Part shown: positions 36,801 through 50,900 of the stretch, in pieces
How the letters are laid out: every line of letters starts with the position of its first letter
How positions within the stretch are numbered: the stretch's first letter is position 1
Assembly: GCF_037042905.1 (NCBI RefSeq)
Contig: NC_087258.1
Span: 2,093,001 to 2,157,000 of the forward strand
Source: Lytechinus pictus
Lineage: Eukaryota > Echinodermata > Echinoidea > Temnopleuroida > Toxopneustidae
Reading direction: 5' to 3'
DNA length: 64,000 nucleotides
Program-made: the position numbers and the translations under genes
Notes under the pieces: generated by a model
The model's input: only the letters and a program-made list of their open reading frames with translations
What the model was told of the DNA's origin: nothing
The model's database searches: none

Positions 36801-39800
36801 TTTGCAAAAATACTTGTATTTCGAATTGAGAGAATTGTGAATGATTGATACTGTAAATTTTACAAATAAAGAATTTACAAAAAATCACAGCATAAACAAT
36901 CGATGTGTTGGATGATTGTGTGTGTGTGGAGGTGTAATTTGGTTTTAAAGTAAGATTATTTGGAAAATAATGTTAAGGGTTGTAGTTTGAAAAGAACTGA
37001 TCAATAAGATAATAAAATCAAACAAAATAAACACAAAACCTAGTCAGAAATAAAGGTCATCCATATTTTCGGAAGCGCTCTTTAATCAGGGGTCAGTTCC
37101 GCCATTTCCGGAAGAAAGCATTGAAAATATGAATATCTGATATGCAAAAAAGGTCATAAAATTGAAAGAGGGGGGGGGGGGACTCTGCCCCTTCCCTCGA
37201 TATGCTAGCGTTCAATGTTGTATTTGATTCTACAGTAGAGTGCAAAAACTTTGGCAAGAAAGGGAAGAGAGGATAACGATATTAACCAAGTTAACACTGG
37301 GGGCGTTAACACCATTACTGCTCTGTGTTCATATCTTCTAAAGATAAGGGTTTAATTTCATAAAAGTTGTTTTGAAATTTGCAAAAAGAAGGGTTTGGAC
37401 TATATACACTGTAACATAACTGCAGAATGTATAATAAACACCAAAGGATGCTGAACTAACACCATACAGTTAGCATTTTGTAAAATTATGACGAGCTTTG
37501 TGAACACCGGTATCTTATTGTGTCACCAGTGTCTTGCAGTTTATCTACTTGTCATCAGCAATATCAAATACGAGAATTTTACTAAGCTATGGAATGCAAT
37601 AACATCTATCTTGTTATAATAGTTTGATTGATGAAACAGAGCATCAAATGATATTATTATACGATTATAAGATTATATGACTTAGAGAATACGTATTCAG
37701 TATTATGATATTTTATGGGATAAGTATTATAATTATTACAGAGACCTGTTGCATAAAATATGACTACAATGGTAACTTTGCCATACATTGCTAACTTGTA
37801 TGGTTACAATGCTCAATTAGCCATTCAAGGAACATATGGAAGATGCCTTTGAATGGTAAATTACCATATAAGAAAATCTTACGTAACACAGGGTAAGGAC
37901 TAGAAGTAGAAAAGGGACCAGTTATTTATGAATAGTATGAAAAGTACCGCTTTGTGATGCTTGTGTTGTCTTTAGTTGTCTTTAGATAAGGGTGGCTGAC
38001 ACCTAGTCAAACATCTTGACGTTTTCTCTCGACACGTATTAATACCCTACACGTCTACATGTCCAATTGGCATCGAATCATCTAACGGTTTCAGTTTCAA
38101 TCACGAACAACCCGCTCTCAATTCAAGAAAACTATCGTAATTGCTCACATTTCTTTGCCCTAATTCCAACAGGGAAAACCTGACCGGGATACCAAGTCCG
38201 GATTCCGTGGCGGACTCACCCTGTCTGCGGCCTAGTCTCAGTAACGGTCACTGCGCCAGGGAGGCGACAACCTTCACTTTCCCAGTACAGGGGGATCAGC
38301 GGGGAGTGCCAGAAGTGAAAACGGCAAACCCGTTTTTTCAAAGAACACGACTTGAGAAGAGGCTAATTATCTTGGCGGTTATCTTGGCAGCATGCTCTGT
38401 CACAATGGTCACAATCCTCTTTGTACAATGGCATACAAGTAAGTTCTTCTTTACAAAATTATTCTTAATACCTCAGTCACTTTTCCCCTAAGGCGGCCGT
38501 ACAGTGAGTCGAAAACAGCCGTTTTGACATTTCTTGTACCAGCTAAGAAATCTATTTTACGTAGTTTGAATAAAAATGAATAAAACGGCTTTTTTTCTAC
38601 TCGCCGTGCGACAGCCGTAGAGGAGATGTGACTGTGCCCTAACTTCTGGGGGGTTCCTACTGCAAACCGTTGTAATCCGTACTTCTTCGCCAACTATTAG
38701 AATCACGTGGACACAAATCCTTGAATTAATCCTCACGACTGCTCTCGCGAAACGGGGCTCCAAATCGACAAAATGATTTGATTTTTAAATCAGAACTGTC
38801 AATAAGGAATTTTGGGAATGTATACTCACAGTGTGTATGTCATAACAACTGAGGAACAATCAGAGGAAAGGAATTGCAATGCCAATGCTAAAAGTCACTG
38901 TTTTGAATAATCTTGATTGACGGACAATATTCCCGGTAAGGCAGCCTAACATATAATATTAGACAACAAACTACTGTAAGGAATCCTAACATGCTTTAAA
39001 AACTGGCCAATAAGATACTATTTAGTGCTCCAGTTAGCTGTAATGTATTTTACTCCCCCGTCTTTTCCCAAATTGATTTCTTCGAGGGGTGGTACGTGAT
39101 TTTGGTCTCGATATTGAGGCGCCAAAAAGTAGGTGAACGTATGAAGTGAGGTGACTATGTACTTTCGGTGAATTTATTTGGAATTAATTGTGGACGGTAC
39201 ACTTTGGTATAGCAACAAGAATAACACATGTCCATTCTTAGGCATTCCTGTAGACCAGGTTTACTTATTTCTGATAACATGACTTGTGAACGCTGTCCCT
39301 AAAGGCGTCCATCCATACATGAAAGTCTTTGGTGAAATTTCGAGAATTATTATAATTTTTTTATGAAGAGAAAATTGTAACTGGCAGTTGCGAATTCTTT
39401 TTAGAATAGCACACTTATTTATATAAACAATTTTTTCTTGGCAAGTTGTTGTTTGCATGCTATGTTTGCATGGTTGAATAAATCAATGAATTGAAACTGA
39501 GTTTATATTATTTTAGCCAGATCAGATTGCCAGTGAAAAAGTTGCCATCGACGGTCACTAAAATCACTGTCATTAAAATATTCATTGTAATTACCATCAT
39601 AATTGCCGATTCGTAGTCGTCGTTACAGTGATTCAATCTTAGCTTTCCATTTTCAGAATGTACAGTAACTGATAGCAGCTTATCCTGAGATACTATAAAC
39701 TACTCTGGTGTTAAATGAAAGAAATGTGATATCGAATTATAATGTGAAAACGACACTTATACATGTATCTACATTGCATGCTTCTCCAGTCATAATAAAA

Positions 39801-41458
39801 AAATAACAATATTATTTGGCATGTCTGTGCGCGATCACCATTTTTTTACTGATGCAAATCACGTTTATTTTGATAACATGATCATCATATTGTCGTTATC
39901 ATGACAACTTTGTCATCCGTAAATTATATTCATTTTTTTCTGTCATCCGGCTTAATTGTTTTACGGTTTCCTATAATGTCCAGGAGAGCCCCGCAGGGTG
40001 TTTTTTCCCGGGGGGGCACTTCCATTGACAAGTGGATACCATGCGCTACCATGGGGTCTCGAAAAGCACCCTAAACAAGTATTTTCCATATCTGAAAATG
40101 CACCCCTTAACAAGTATTGGCGTGTGAAACCCTACCCTTAACAAGTATTGGAAGCAAAACTATACCCTTGGCAAGTATTCTCTGAATTGAACCCCTAAAC
40201 AAGTACAGCGATATTTTAATTGTTATATGTCATGGACGTCGGTCGTCAGTTTTACCTTTACCTACATCATTGGGTTTAGTACGGCCCCATCTCCTACACC
40301 TCGCGCAAATCGGACTCTAATCACGTAGTGTTGACTGTTGGGGCAAAAAGTACATTCTTTATAAAACATTTTAGTCTTTTTCATACCCTCGCAAATTTGA
40401 CCCTAAACACGTAGCTTTCCGAGGGAAATAGATACCCTTTTTTGACACCCTTATTACGTTACGTACGTAACGTGCCCTATCTTGAAAAAGACACCCTTTT
40501 ACGTGTTTTTTTTGGTCGCGCATGGTATCCACCCGTCAATGCAAGTGGCCCCCTGGCATGCCTGGGTTTTTTTCAATTAAGACCACAAAGAGCATGATTT
40601 TTGAGGGTGTTAATTACAAAAGACACTATTTTATCTATCAATTTTATTTTGTTTCATGAGGCGATGAGTGAGCGAGTCATTTCTTTTCATGGAAATTTCA
40701 CAGCCACATTAAATAAATTATAAGGCTGTCAAAATCTTATACAGAAAATTTGGAAGTACATTTCAGTAGGCCTTCGCTCACGGGGATGCAGTTGAAAATT
40801 GTCCTTGAATGCATAAAACGTTATACTTTCACTGAGTAGGTTTAGGCTGGAAAAAATGGTTATCATTTCCAATCTTCTTATAGGTTTGAATGATTAGAGC
40901 AATGAAGTAAACGGCATCTCGACGGAGATTTATCCCCGTGGATCGTATCTTTGTTCGTCGTAATGCTCCCAGGGTTGGATTGGATCGTATCTTACCCTAG
41001 GGTCGGCAATCCCAGGGCAGTGGAGGATATGAAACGGCTAATCTTCCCTCATAAATCCTGGCGACGAAACAACATAGAAATACCAAGCCTGACTATAAAC
41101 ATTTCCCCGCAGGAAAACCGGAGGATAATCTCAAACATTTATTTTATTGCGGCACGCGTCACGGTGTTGCAAAATCTGTAGGGCTGGCTGATAACGGTTG
41201 TAATAAAATGCACTTAATACTGGGAAGAGGTTCGCGGTGATAGTCCGTGATGCATTACCAGAAAAAAGAAAGAAAAAGGGTTTGAAGTGATAGCATACTA
41301 GTTTATGATTTTACTATCGAGAGAATAAGTCTTTTAAAGTTATCAACTAATAGTATACGTATTGTAGTAATCATGGTAATGGTATAATAATTGGCAGCTT
41401 AGTAGAAATAGTAGTCAGAGGTAGTGGGGTAATAGAAGTAGTAGTAGTAGTAGTAGAA

Positions 41459-41527
<69 letters not shown>

Positions 41528-41575
41528 CTAGTAGTAGTATTAGTAGTAGTGGTAGTAGTAGTAGTAGTAGTAGTT

Positions 41576-41623
<48 letters not shown>

Positions 41624-41818
41624 AAGTAGCAGTAGTAATAGTAGTAGTAGTATAGTAGTCGTAGTAGTAGTAGTAGTATTAGTAGTAGTAATTGTAGTAG
41701 TATAGTAGTCGTAGTAGTAGTAGTAGTAGTAGTATAGTAGTAGTAGTAGAATTAGCAGTAGTAATTGTAGTAGTATAGTAGTCGTAGTAGTAGTAGTAGT
41801 ATAGTAGTCGTAGTAGTC

Positions 41819-41860
<42 letters not shown>

Positions 41861-41873
41861 CGAGTAGTAGTAT

Positions 41874-41956
<83 letters not shown>

Positions 41957-44900
41957 TAGTAGTAGAAGTAGTAGTAGAAAAAGAAGTAATAGGTGATCTT
42001 TATAATACATGAACGTTTCCGATGTTCATATGTGATTATCCCAACTCTCTTCCACCTCTATTGGTGTAGAAAAAGACATCTTGTCAAGCAGATGATGATC
42101 TATCTAAAACATGTAACTTGAATGCGATATGAGAGGCTCCATTAGGGCAATATTTTCACAGACATGGGAATAAACATATCATTTCTCGGGTTTCGGGACT
42201 TGACATGATTAGCACGTGCTTGGTAGATTTTAACGATGATCATTTCGCGGAGAACCGATGCGTTCGCACTGCTAAAATAAATCAGAAAATAGAGCCTGAA
42301 TTTGGGGGTAAAATATTTTTGCTTACTTGGATACCGCGAGCATAAGAAATAAAATCAGAATTGCTCTTTTAAATTGCCAATTAATCGCTTACCTTTGTGT
42401 TACGTGCCCTAAACTCCACACTTGCTCATGACTTGCTCAACCCTTGCTGACGTATTTAAAAAAAAATCAACAAAAAGAAATAAACTACACCGTCCCTGAA
42501 ACAACGACTGTGATGTTTAAGTGACGCTAATTGTATTAGTTTAACAACATAACTGGATAAAGCTAGGTGTTACATGATTATATTTAACACCAGACATGGT
42601 GTTGACAAATAATGTTAACGTTAAAGATAATCAGCAAGCAGAACGTGTATACAATGGGCCTTTCTATAATCAACCACGTGATGTACTTCTCACGAATCGG
42701 CTAGCATTAAAGGTAAATGCTAGTTTTGGTAACGATACCAAAATGAGTTCGTACAGAATCCAATGAAATGACCACCAAAGTGTCTGTTTGCATAAATAAA
42801 ACGCATGTGCCAAAGGATTCTGGAAGAAATTGTGTAATTGCTGAGAAATCAGCAAATAAGCACAGGATTCGGGTAGAGCGTCGGGCCCGACGCTCAAAGC
42901 AATAATTATACACAGTCCCACGTGCGTTTATCTGTGTTGGGGAAGTTCAGTCTGAACATTTTTCAGCGTAGATTTCAAGATTTCACAAAGTTCAGTTTAT
43001 GTAACTGTACCAGATCTAGATCCTCGATGATATTACTGACAATTAAGCCTGGTTTTACAGACTTTCTCATGAAATCAGTGTTTACTGCAACTACTGGAAT
43101 GTTGGATAATAGTAATAAAAATTATGATTCATGCAGCTGAGGTGTGCCTATATTATTACCCCGGCTTTAGCTCGAGCTGACCTCCAGCGCTCAGCGCATT
43201 CAAGGAATCGATCCTCCCTGTACCCATTTACCTCACCTGGGTTGAGTGCAGCGCAATATGGTTCAATACGTTACTAAAGAAAATGCACTATAGCTTGGAT
43301 TTGAACCGACGCCCCTGTTTAATGAGTTATCCCCTGGGCCACAACCCTCCACACACATACATTAAAGCAACTAAGCAAACAACACTTTACCAAACATTTA
43401 GTACAGGCGAAATTAAAAGTGAGCTTTATGACACATAGTCTAGGATGACAAAGAGTTACTAAAAATAATACCAAATATGAAATATAGAGCTTCTTTAAGA
43501 AGCAGCAACACATCAACAAATTCCATGTACAAAACACAAAAAGAAAAAAAAAAGTCCAACAGGATTTCCAGTTCGCCTCCCACTTAAGATATAGACGATA
43601 TAGGCGCCATGAAATGTTTAGAATAAGTCATTACTGTCCTTTCTGTTTTCCTTCAAAATCCCTGCCAGCTATTATGAACTTCAAATGTTGATGCTTACAC
43701 ATCGTTGTTTTCACAAGGAAATTACACCAACAATAAAGTTATCAAGAAATTGCTATAAATTACCCAAAAAAAATGTCAGATCAGTTTTGATACTATTCGC
43801 CAGACAAATTTCGTGGTATTTCTTTAAATCAAATGCTAAGTGAAATATTGTAGTAACCTTAATAAAATAAATTTCATGAACATAGACATCCGATCCACTT
43901 TATATTGGAAATAGTAAGAGGTAATGCAGCAATGATATTGTTTGCACAATTCTTTCACCTACCCGGTTTTCAAGATATAAAATTCCTGAAATGCATTTAA
44001 ACGGATACTTTACCACTCTTGAGGAGGGGGGGGGGGAAGGAGGGTGATAGTGGGTATTTCCCCCCATCTTTTTTTATCAAGAGATGTACACTGAGATGAA
44101 GGTTGTCCCTTATTTCTCATCTAAGTATGGCAACTGGATTCTTGAAGTCGTACTTCATAAAGGTATCTTTCACATTGTGTTTATAATGTTAAGGAATCTA
44201 CTGAACTTTTTGAATGAGTCTATTGTATACATAAGTTTGTAGTTTTAAGTTTCCTCTCTTTATACTTTGTATTTTATAGGGCCCCAACGAAAACCAGAGT
44301 TTGTGCTAATTAGGCTACCCTTTTCGAATATATGAAATAAATAAAAATAAAATAAAATTAATAAAAGCGGGGACCTTCTTACATTTCATTTTCGACAGTT
44401 TAAGTTATTGTTAAGGTTTTCTTTTTGACTTTGACGTTATTTGTTTCCTTTTAAAATCAAAATTACCCTAACAACACCGATCACATTTCCTTTTACCACC
44501 CCATTTCGAATTTCTGGATCTGCCCCTAAACATTGATTTTAAGGAATGCATTTGACGCCATTCGAGGTTCCTTTGATGGCATAAAGAACAGTGCAATATG
44601 AAACAAAAAAGACAAAAACGCTCTTTCGTCGACTGTTCGAGGTGAAAAGGATAGACAATTCAACACATTACAGAGCCAACATGACCCTTCCCTTTGTCCA
44701 TTATTGCCTTATAGAAATCTCTTTCAACACGATGGAGGTATCAAAACGTTATTCCCAACCTTTAAATGTCAGCTCCCCACAAAAGCTGGTGGTTTGTAAT
44801 TTGTTTTAAGGAGTTCCTCTTCATGTCCGAAGTGGCGGTATTTTGTAGAGAGATAAATCACATACTTTAGTGACATTAAAACAGACATCTTGTTTAAACA

Positions 44901-47900
44901 GCTTTCTCTATCCGAGTTTATCGGCGGCTAGGTGAGAAACTACGATGTATTACAAGTAATTGTATTTTATACATGTATACCAATATTTCTTCTAAAACAA
45001 GTGATATAAATGTTAGCACACCATTGCTTGATCCTCAGGATTTTTATTTTATAATTTTTTTTTGAGCAATCATTGTTGACATTATTGCATTATTTACATC
45101 CTATATTATACTAATTGTCATTTCAATAACACCATCTGACTCGATAATATAATAATACTCCTTGGTGGCATACATCACATCGCTCTAGATATTATCATTT
45201 CGATATACTAGTAATTAACCGCACTAATTAGTGTATCGTGGGCCGCATACGGTCATGCGACTCACATTTTCCAATATGGAGTTACAAATGAATTTTTGAT
45301 AATAAACAAGATAATAATAATAATTGTAATAATATGCAACAACTATATACTGCTTAATACAAATATTTCTAAGCGCTGCATACTATTACCCCGGCTTAAG
45401 AATTTATGGATAAAATCAATTGCTATGATGCATTCATTCAATATCAAACATATCAAATAAAAAGATAAAACAATGTTTTGCTCTTATCCGACGAGACATG
45501 TTGCTCAAATGAAACCTTTCGAAGTTGAAGTATATTTTATTCATCATTTCAGCTTTTCCAAAACTTATACACTAGCATATAAACAGCGATAACTGCCCAT
45601 GAATACATCGAATACCGCTCACTACAATCAACCTTAACATTGCATCTTAATTACAAATCGTCACCTTGAAACTAGTAATGTATTATCATAACTAACGCAG
45701 CTTCTTTAAATCAGCCATAAAAGTAACACACTTCATTTCATTCAAACAATTTCAATATCCACCGATTCTATTCAGTCACAGTTACCTATTTCAAACGAAT
45801 TCAAACGAGCATGAAATATGATTTGATATACACTGAGTGACCCACTTTACACATTTCCAACAGGGAGAAGTGAGCAATCTCACACTTTGCGGCACCAACA
45901 ATACAACGTCATTGAGAGCTTTGATATGTCAGGTATGAACTTTACAATGATAAATGGTCTTATTATAATATGATACATCGAAATGATTTCTACTTCTTAT
46001 ACATATTTACGTCAATAATCAGTTGCATTCTATCCAATTGCATAAACAAATGTAAAAGTTCCTTGTCTGGTTCGGTTAAATCAATAAATGTCAAGAATCT
46101 CTACTAAAGATCCATGCACACTGCTACCGCTTTTTACTTGATCTCCCTAAATGTTAGTGGGTAACATTATTGTAGCAATTTTAAAGCTTGGTATTAAACA
46201 GTGTAAATGAAAGAATGACAATTTGTTTCACAGAAAGCATTTTCATAAAATCCTGTGATATGCCATGATTAAAGGGCATTTTTAAAAGCATTAGATCCTT
46301 TCCGATTGGCTTCATCCGGATTACGCGGGATTTAAGACAAGTAAATTTTCCCGCCCACATGTTGAAGGAGAATATGAACTCGATGAAGACAATACGGAGT
46401 GTACACATATACGGAGTGTACACATGTATGACGGGTCGTTCCTGCCATAGGCCGCCATCCATGCACTTACCGCACTGTTAAAAATCATTTAAACAACGCT
46501 GTTTACTATGTAAATCTTACAGTGTTTAAAATCTTAACAAAGTTTAAATTCAAATGTTTAATCTCAATAATTTAAGCACGGTTGTGTAAGATTTAAAACA
46601 CTTGTTTAAACTGTTTAAATAACTACTGTGCATTTCACATAGTAAACAGGGTTGTTTAGATTATTTTTAACAGTGCGTGTGAATTAATAACGGCTTAGGG
46701 CATGAACGGCCCGTCATACACATGCATTATTCTTTCTTTTCAAGAAATACGATGAACTTTTAGAACAACGACGAATCTTATTATATTCAATAAAACAAAT
46801 AATGTCAATGTACTAGACAGAAATGCACGTTTAAAAAAAAGAGATAGGTCACACAGATCGACAACTTACACGAAATGGTACATAATAATGTTGCTGTACT
46901 CTTGAAAAGCTAATCTTTTAAACGAACCCCAAATCGAGAGTATTCGGTCATTGTGTGGGCGAATGTGTTTGAAAGAGACTTAAAACGTTGGTTATAAGAG
47001 TCTCAACTTCACTTCATTCCCGAAGTTCCAATTGAGGGGAGCGATTGTTGTTCTGCTAGAAGCAAGTCTCTCAGCTCACTATAGTGTTTAAAATGGATGG
47101 CGACAGTTTCAATAAGTAACAAATTTTATCAAATTGCTTCTTACACTCGCCTAATTGATTGTGATATTCTGGCACTTATCAAGATGGAAGTAAACGATGT
47201 GATCACGTACATGTCTATGCCTTCATCTTACAATGACAAGTATGCAGAGAAAACCCAAAATAAACAACCTGTATTCACGTTTTACTAACGGATTTACTGT
47301 AAGAACTTACTGTTCCAATGTAATAGTGTAAAGAAAATTATACAAATATTTAAAGAAAAGACAAAAATATATAAATAATTGAGATCAATAAGAAATAAAA
47401 GTCACAATGAAACTGAATATTAATTGATGAAGAAAAAAAATCCCATAACCAGTTTGGGTTAAGATTAGGTGCACTGCAATATGCGAGTTAAAGTTTACCA
47501 CTGGCTTTCAAAGAGGAATCCACTAGGCATTTATCATTAGTGCTAAATAGACGTTTTGATTAATATACATTATTCCATCGATGTTTTAAACACTTTTAGA
47601 TTTATTTTTCTATTCGGTGTAATATGAAACTCTTTGGTTATATTTTTCACTTAATTTGCCGTACTCTCACAGCTTTTGTATATGATATATGCAAAGGTAA
47701 GGTAATCTAATAATGACTTATCTTATTCTTCCTTTCTACAGGTATAAATCAAAGGAATAGCCTGTCTCAAAGCACGGATGAATGCACGGAAATATGCACG
47801 TCACCAAACTGTGTCGCATCAGGTAACTTACAAAAAATTATTTAAAACCTTAATTTTCTTTTCCATTTCTAGACAATAGCTGTGCCTTTAAAGGCGATAT

Positions 47901-50900
47901 GCCACATCAGGACCCCGTCTCCTAAAGAGTTGCGATTGATCTAATCAACAACTATAAAAAAATCCAGCAACGTCAACACCTAAAATGCATTTTTGTTTAA
48001 AATGTTTTCTAGAATCTAGAAAACATTTTGAACAAATATGCATTTTCTAGATGATGATGTATACTCGTACATTCATCATTGTCTTGATTATAGTGTGACC
48101 ATAATAGGTCTATGGTGTGACCCTCTTTGTTTACAAAGGACACTGTGCACTTTACATGTAAGAAAACATTATGACATTGATAAATTTCCATATGATTGAC
48201 ATTGATCAGACCAATCACAGCTCTTTGTAAGACGAAGCACAGAATTGAATGCTATTGGATCTAGTCCTGAATGAATACAAATTTCCTAATTCCGTATCGG
48301 GAATGATACATTTTGATGACGCTACAATCACACATACTAAACTGAATCCAATGTCATTAGAAAGAGGGTTTTTTCCAATTGGTCTTATGCCAATTCGTCC
48401 AATTACCGATTACCAACTCATCTCCTTGCAGTTTGTCTACCATCAGTTCGTCAATTGCCATTTTGTCCATTCACCATTTTGTCTAATAACCGACGGTCCT
48501 ATAGCAATTTTGTCCATATGCCGCCTAATTGGACTGAGTGTTAATTGGGTGAAAAATGAATGAAAAGAAAATGGGTATTAGACCGACTGGTTATGAGACG
48601 AAATGGTCATGGGCGAATTGGTGATTAGACGGAGTGATTATTGGACCAAATGGTTGTAAGACGAAAATGTTGGTAGACGGAATGGCATTAGACTAAATAG
48701 AGATAGACTATGTGATGGATGGACGAGTTGGTAATAAACGAATCGGCAATCTACCGAAAGAGAAGAATGGCTACAACCGCCGGGTCAATTTCGGCGGTGT
48801 AACTTTAATTATCATGCTTAATGTACACCAGAAAAAAAATCATACTCGTTAACTTTAGTCTTTACAATCATATCACACTTCACAATGTCCTATTTTGTAC
48901 AGCCGTTTTGTGAGCCAAAATCTATGAGGGGGCCACATATAGCGTATCGGGCAAAATTTATTTAAAAAAGTTTTGAGCGAGCAAAAATTTCGGCATTTTT
49001 ATTTAAAAGATCAAATTTTGTGATAAATATTGATGTAATATTCAGAAAATATCATATTTCGCCCCTTTCTCTTTCATTTACTTTACTTTCCTTTTTTTTT
49101 CTTGGTCGTGATTTTTTTGTTTGAGCGGGGGGGGGGGGGGGAATCCCCTTCATCTGTACGTCACTAATTAATATGTACTAGTTTTTAAATTAAGATAAGA
49201 CTAAATTTTCATTTGAGTCCCGATTTCCTTTTCCCTTCTCAATTTTCAGCTGCTCGACTGATTTCAAATATGGATCCACATGTGGACCCCTGCGAAGATT
49301 TCTATGAATATTCATGTGGAGGTTGGCATAGATCAAACGTCATTCCTGAAGACGACTCGCATTATGCTGTTCCTTCACAACTTAAAAAGAATTTAGAAAT
49401 ACAATGCAAAGGTAAGCGTAGCAGTATTATTTGTCGGCTACCGTTCAGTTCTGTCTAAATTTGCATTCATATCAGATTTTACGACTTTATTTATTATAGT
49501 TCTATAATAATAGTAGCTGGATTTGTATAGTGCTTTGTATATCTCTCACAACTAACATCACATCAGCCTTGGAGGTAATACGTCGGAAAATCTTATTATT
49601 TAAATTTCATTTTCAAAGAGCACATGACTTTGTGGGCCTATTACAGAGATTAGCATCTGCCATCTGGCAACATATTGGTGGTCACATTTGAATACTGATG
49701 TCAATAATCGTTTATTAATACAAATATTTTGAATTTATTGCGCATATTGCGTCATCGTCGTCTTCTGTAACTGTTATAACATACAATATGAGAAATCGTT
49801 GTTTATTCATTTTTTAGCGATGCATTAATAAAATGAATAAATTGAATGAAAAAATATCGCTGTAAGCGATACTTTGATTGAAACCCGATTAGCTTGTCTT
49901 GGTTTTGTATGTATTGAATGTATACTACCTACACCTCTGATACTTACATTATCCCCCCTCTCTCTCTGTACATCTTCTGTTTTCTTTCGCTTCCTTCCAA
50001 AATCTGCATTCCCTCTTCGTTAATAAGAACTGATTGAAAGGACGCCACCACCGTCAGAAACAGAGGCAATCAGAAAAGCAAGAGATTTTTATAAGTCATG
50101 TATGAACGAAGGTAGGTATAGACATAAATCTCTTTCGGGGGGGGGGTAGAACCGTAAAATGGATTAATGCCTCTTTGGTGGAACTCCTTTTAAGTTTTCA
50201 TTTTTTATGTCAACGATAGTTGCTTTCTTCAGACTTCTATGAATATTATGCTAAACTCTTTCATAACATCCGAACAAATCAAATCAATTCCCTTGCTTTC
50301 GTTGCTCGCTCGCAAAAATCTAAAATCATTACAGTGCACATCACAACGTCCTTATTAAGGCCTCGTTATGCCACTGATTTAGATTTTGCTTTAAAGTATT
50401 CTAAGCGTCCGTCAACCACTGCCTGGCAAATCGCATTGAAATCAATATTAGATAACAGTCTTTTAATCCTAGCCCATAATGGTTGTGAGATTACTTGCAC
50501 CATTCTAAACCTAATATTCAATCAGATTTAATGTGACCTTCTCCTTTTGAAGCTACAATATTATCATCATCCTGGATGGATTTCAACAAACAAAAGTGAT
50601 GTGCATCTCAATTATGTGGTGTTAAATGATGCGGAAACATATTAATCCCCGTATTATAAAAAAAAATAAGTGCACCGACCACACGTATCTGGTTGTATGT
50701 GACATTTTGTTATGCTTACCTGGAGCGATACCCTTCAATCATTATGATCGTGTGGGGACGTCGTGTCTAGCAGTTATGACACTCGTCCCCCTAACAGAGG
50801 ATCGGGGGTTCGAATACATATAAATGGTTTATTTCTCTAAATTGTTTTGAAAGATGAAATAAATAAATTCAACTACATAATAATCAAAATGGGGATGTGC

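Larger units (their letters stand above)
12865..38172 (+). other. Probable intron 1 (25.3 kb), repeat-rich
   Basis: It is bounded by the gtaagt donor at 12865 and an acceptor ending ttccaacag at 38172. No protein-coding exon with recognisable homology was found inside on either strand. It contains the minisatellites, transposon-like elements, SINEs and tRNA-Val genes listed separately. The stretches 15.3-16.6, 18.1-21.1, 23.2-24.5, 26.5-27.3, 27.6-29.8, 30.2-32.1, 32.6-33.1 and 33.3-36.0 kb show only AT-rich DNA, short simple repeats and unrecognised sequence. Confidence 0.4.
38439..45863 (+). other. Intron 2 (7.4 kb)
   Basis: The intron runs from gtaagt to tttccaacag. It carries a foldback element 54 bases past the donor (38493-38618), a 550-bp TIR element (40008-40556), a long (AGT)n tract (41428-41985), a minus-strand SINE (43155-43345) and a SINE tail (45310-45400). 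No other coding sequence is recognisable. If exon 3 is skipped, the intron extends to 47741. Confidence 0.6.
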
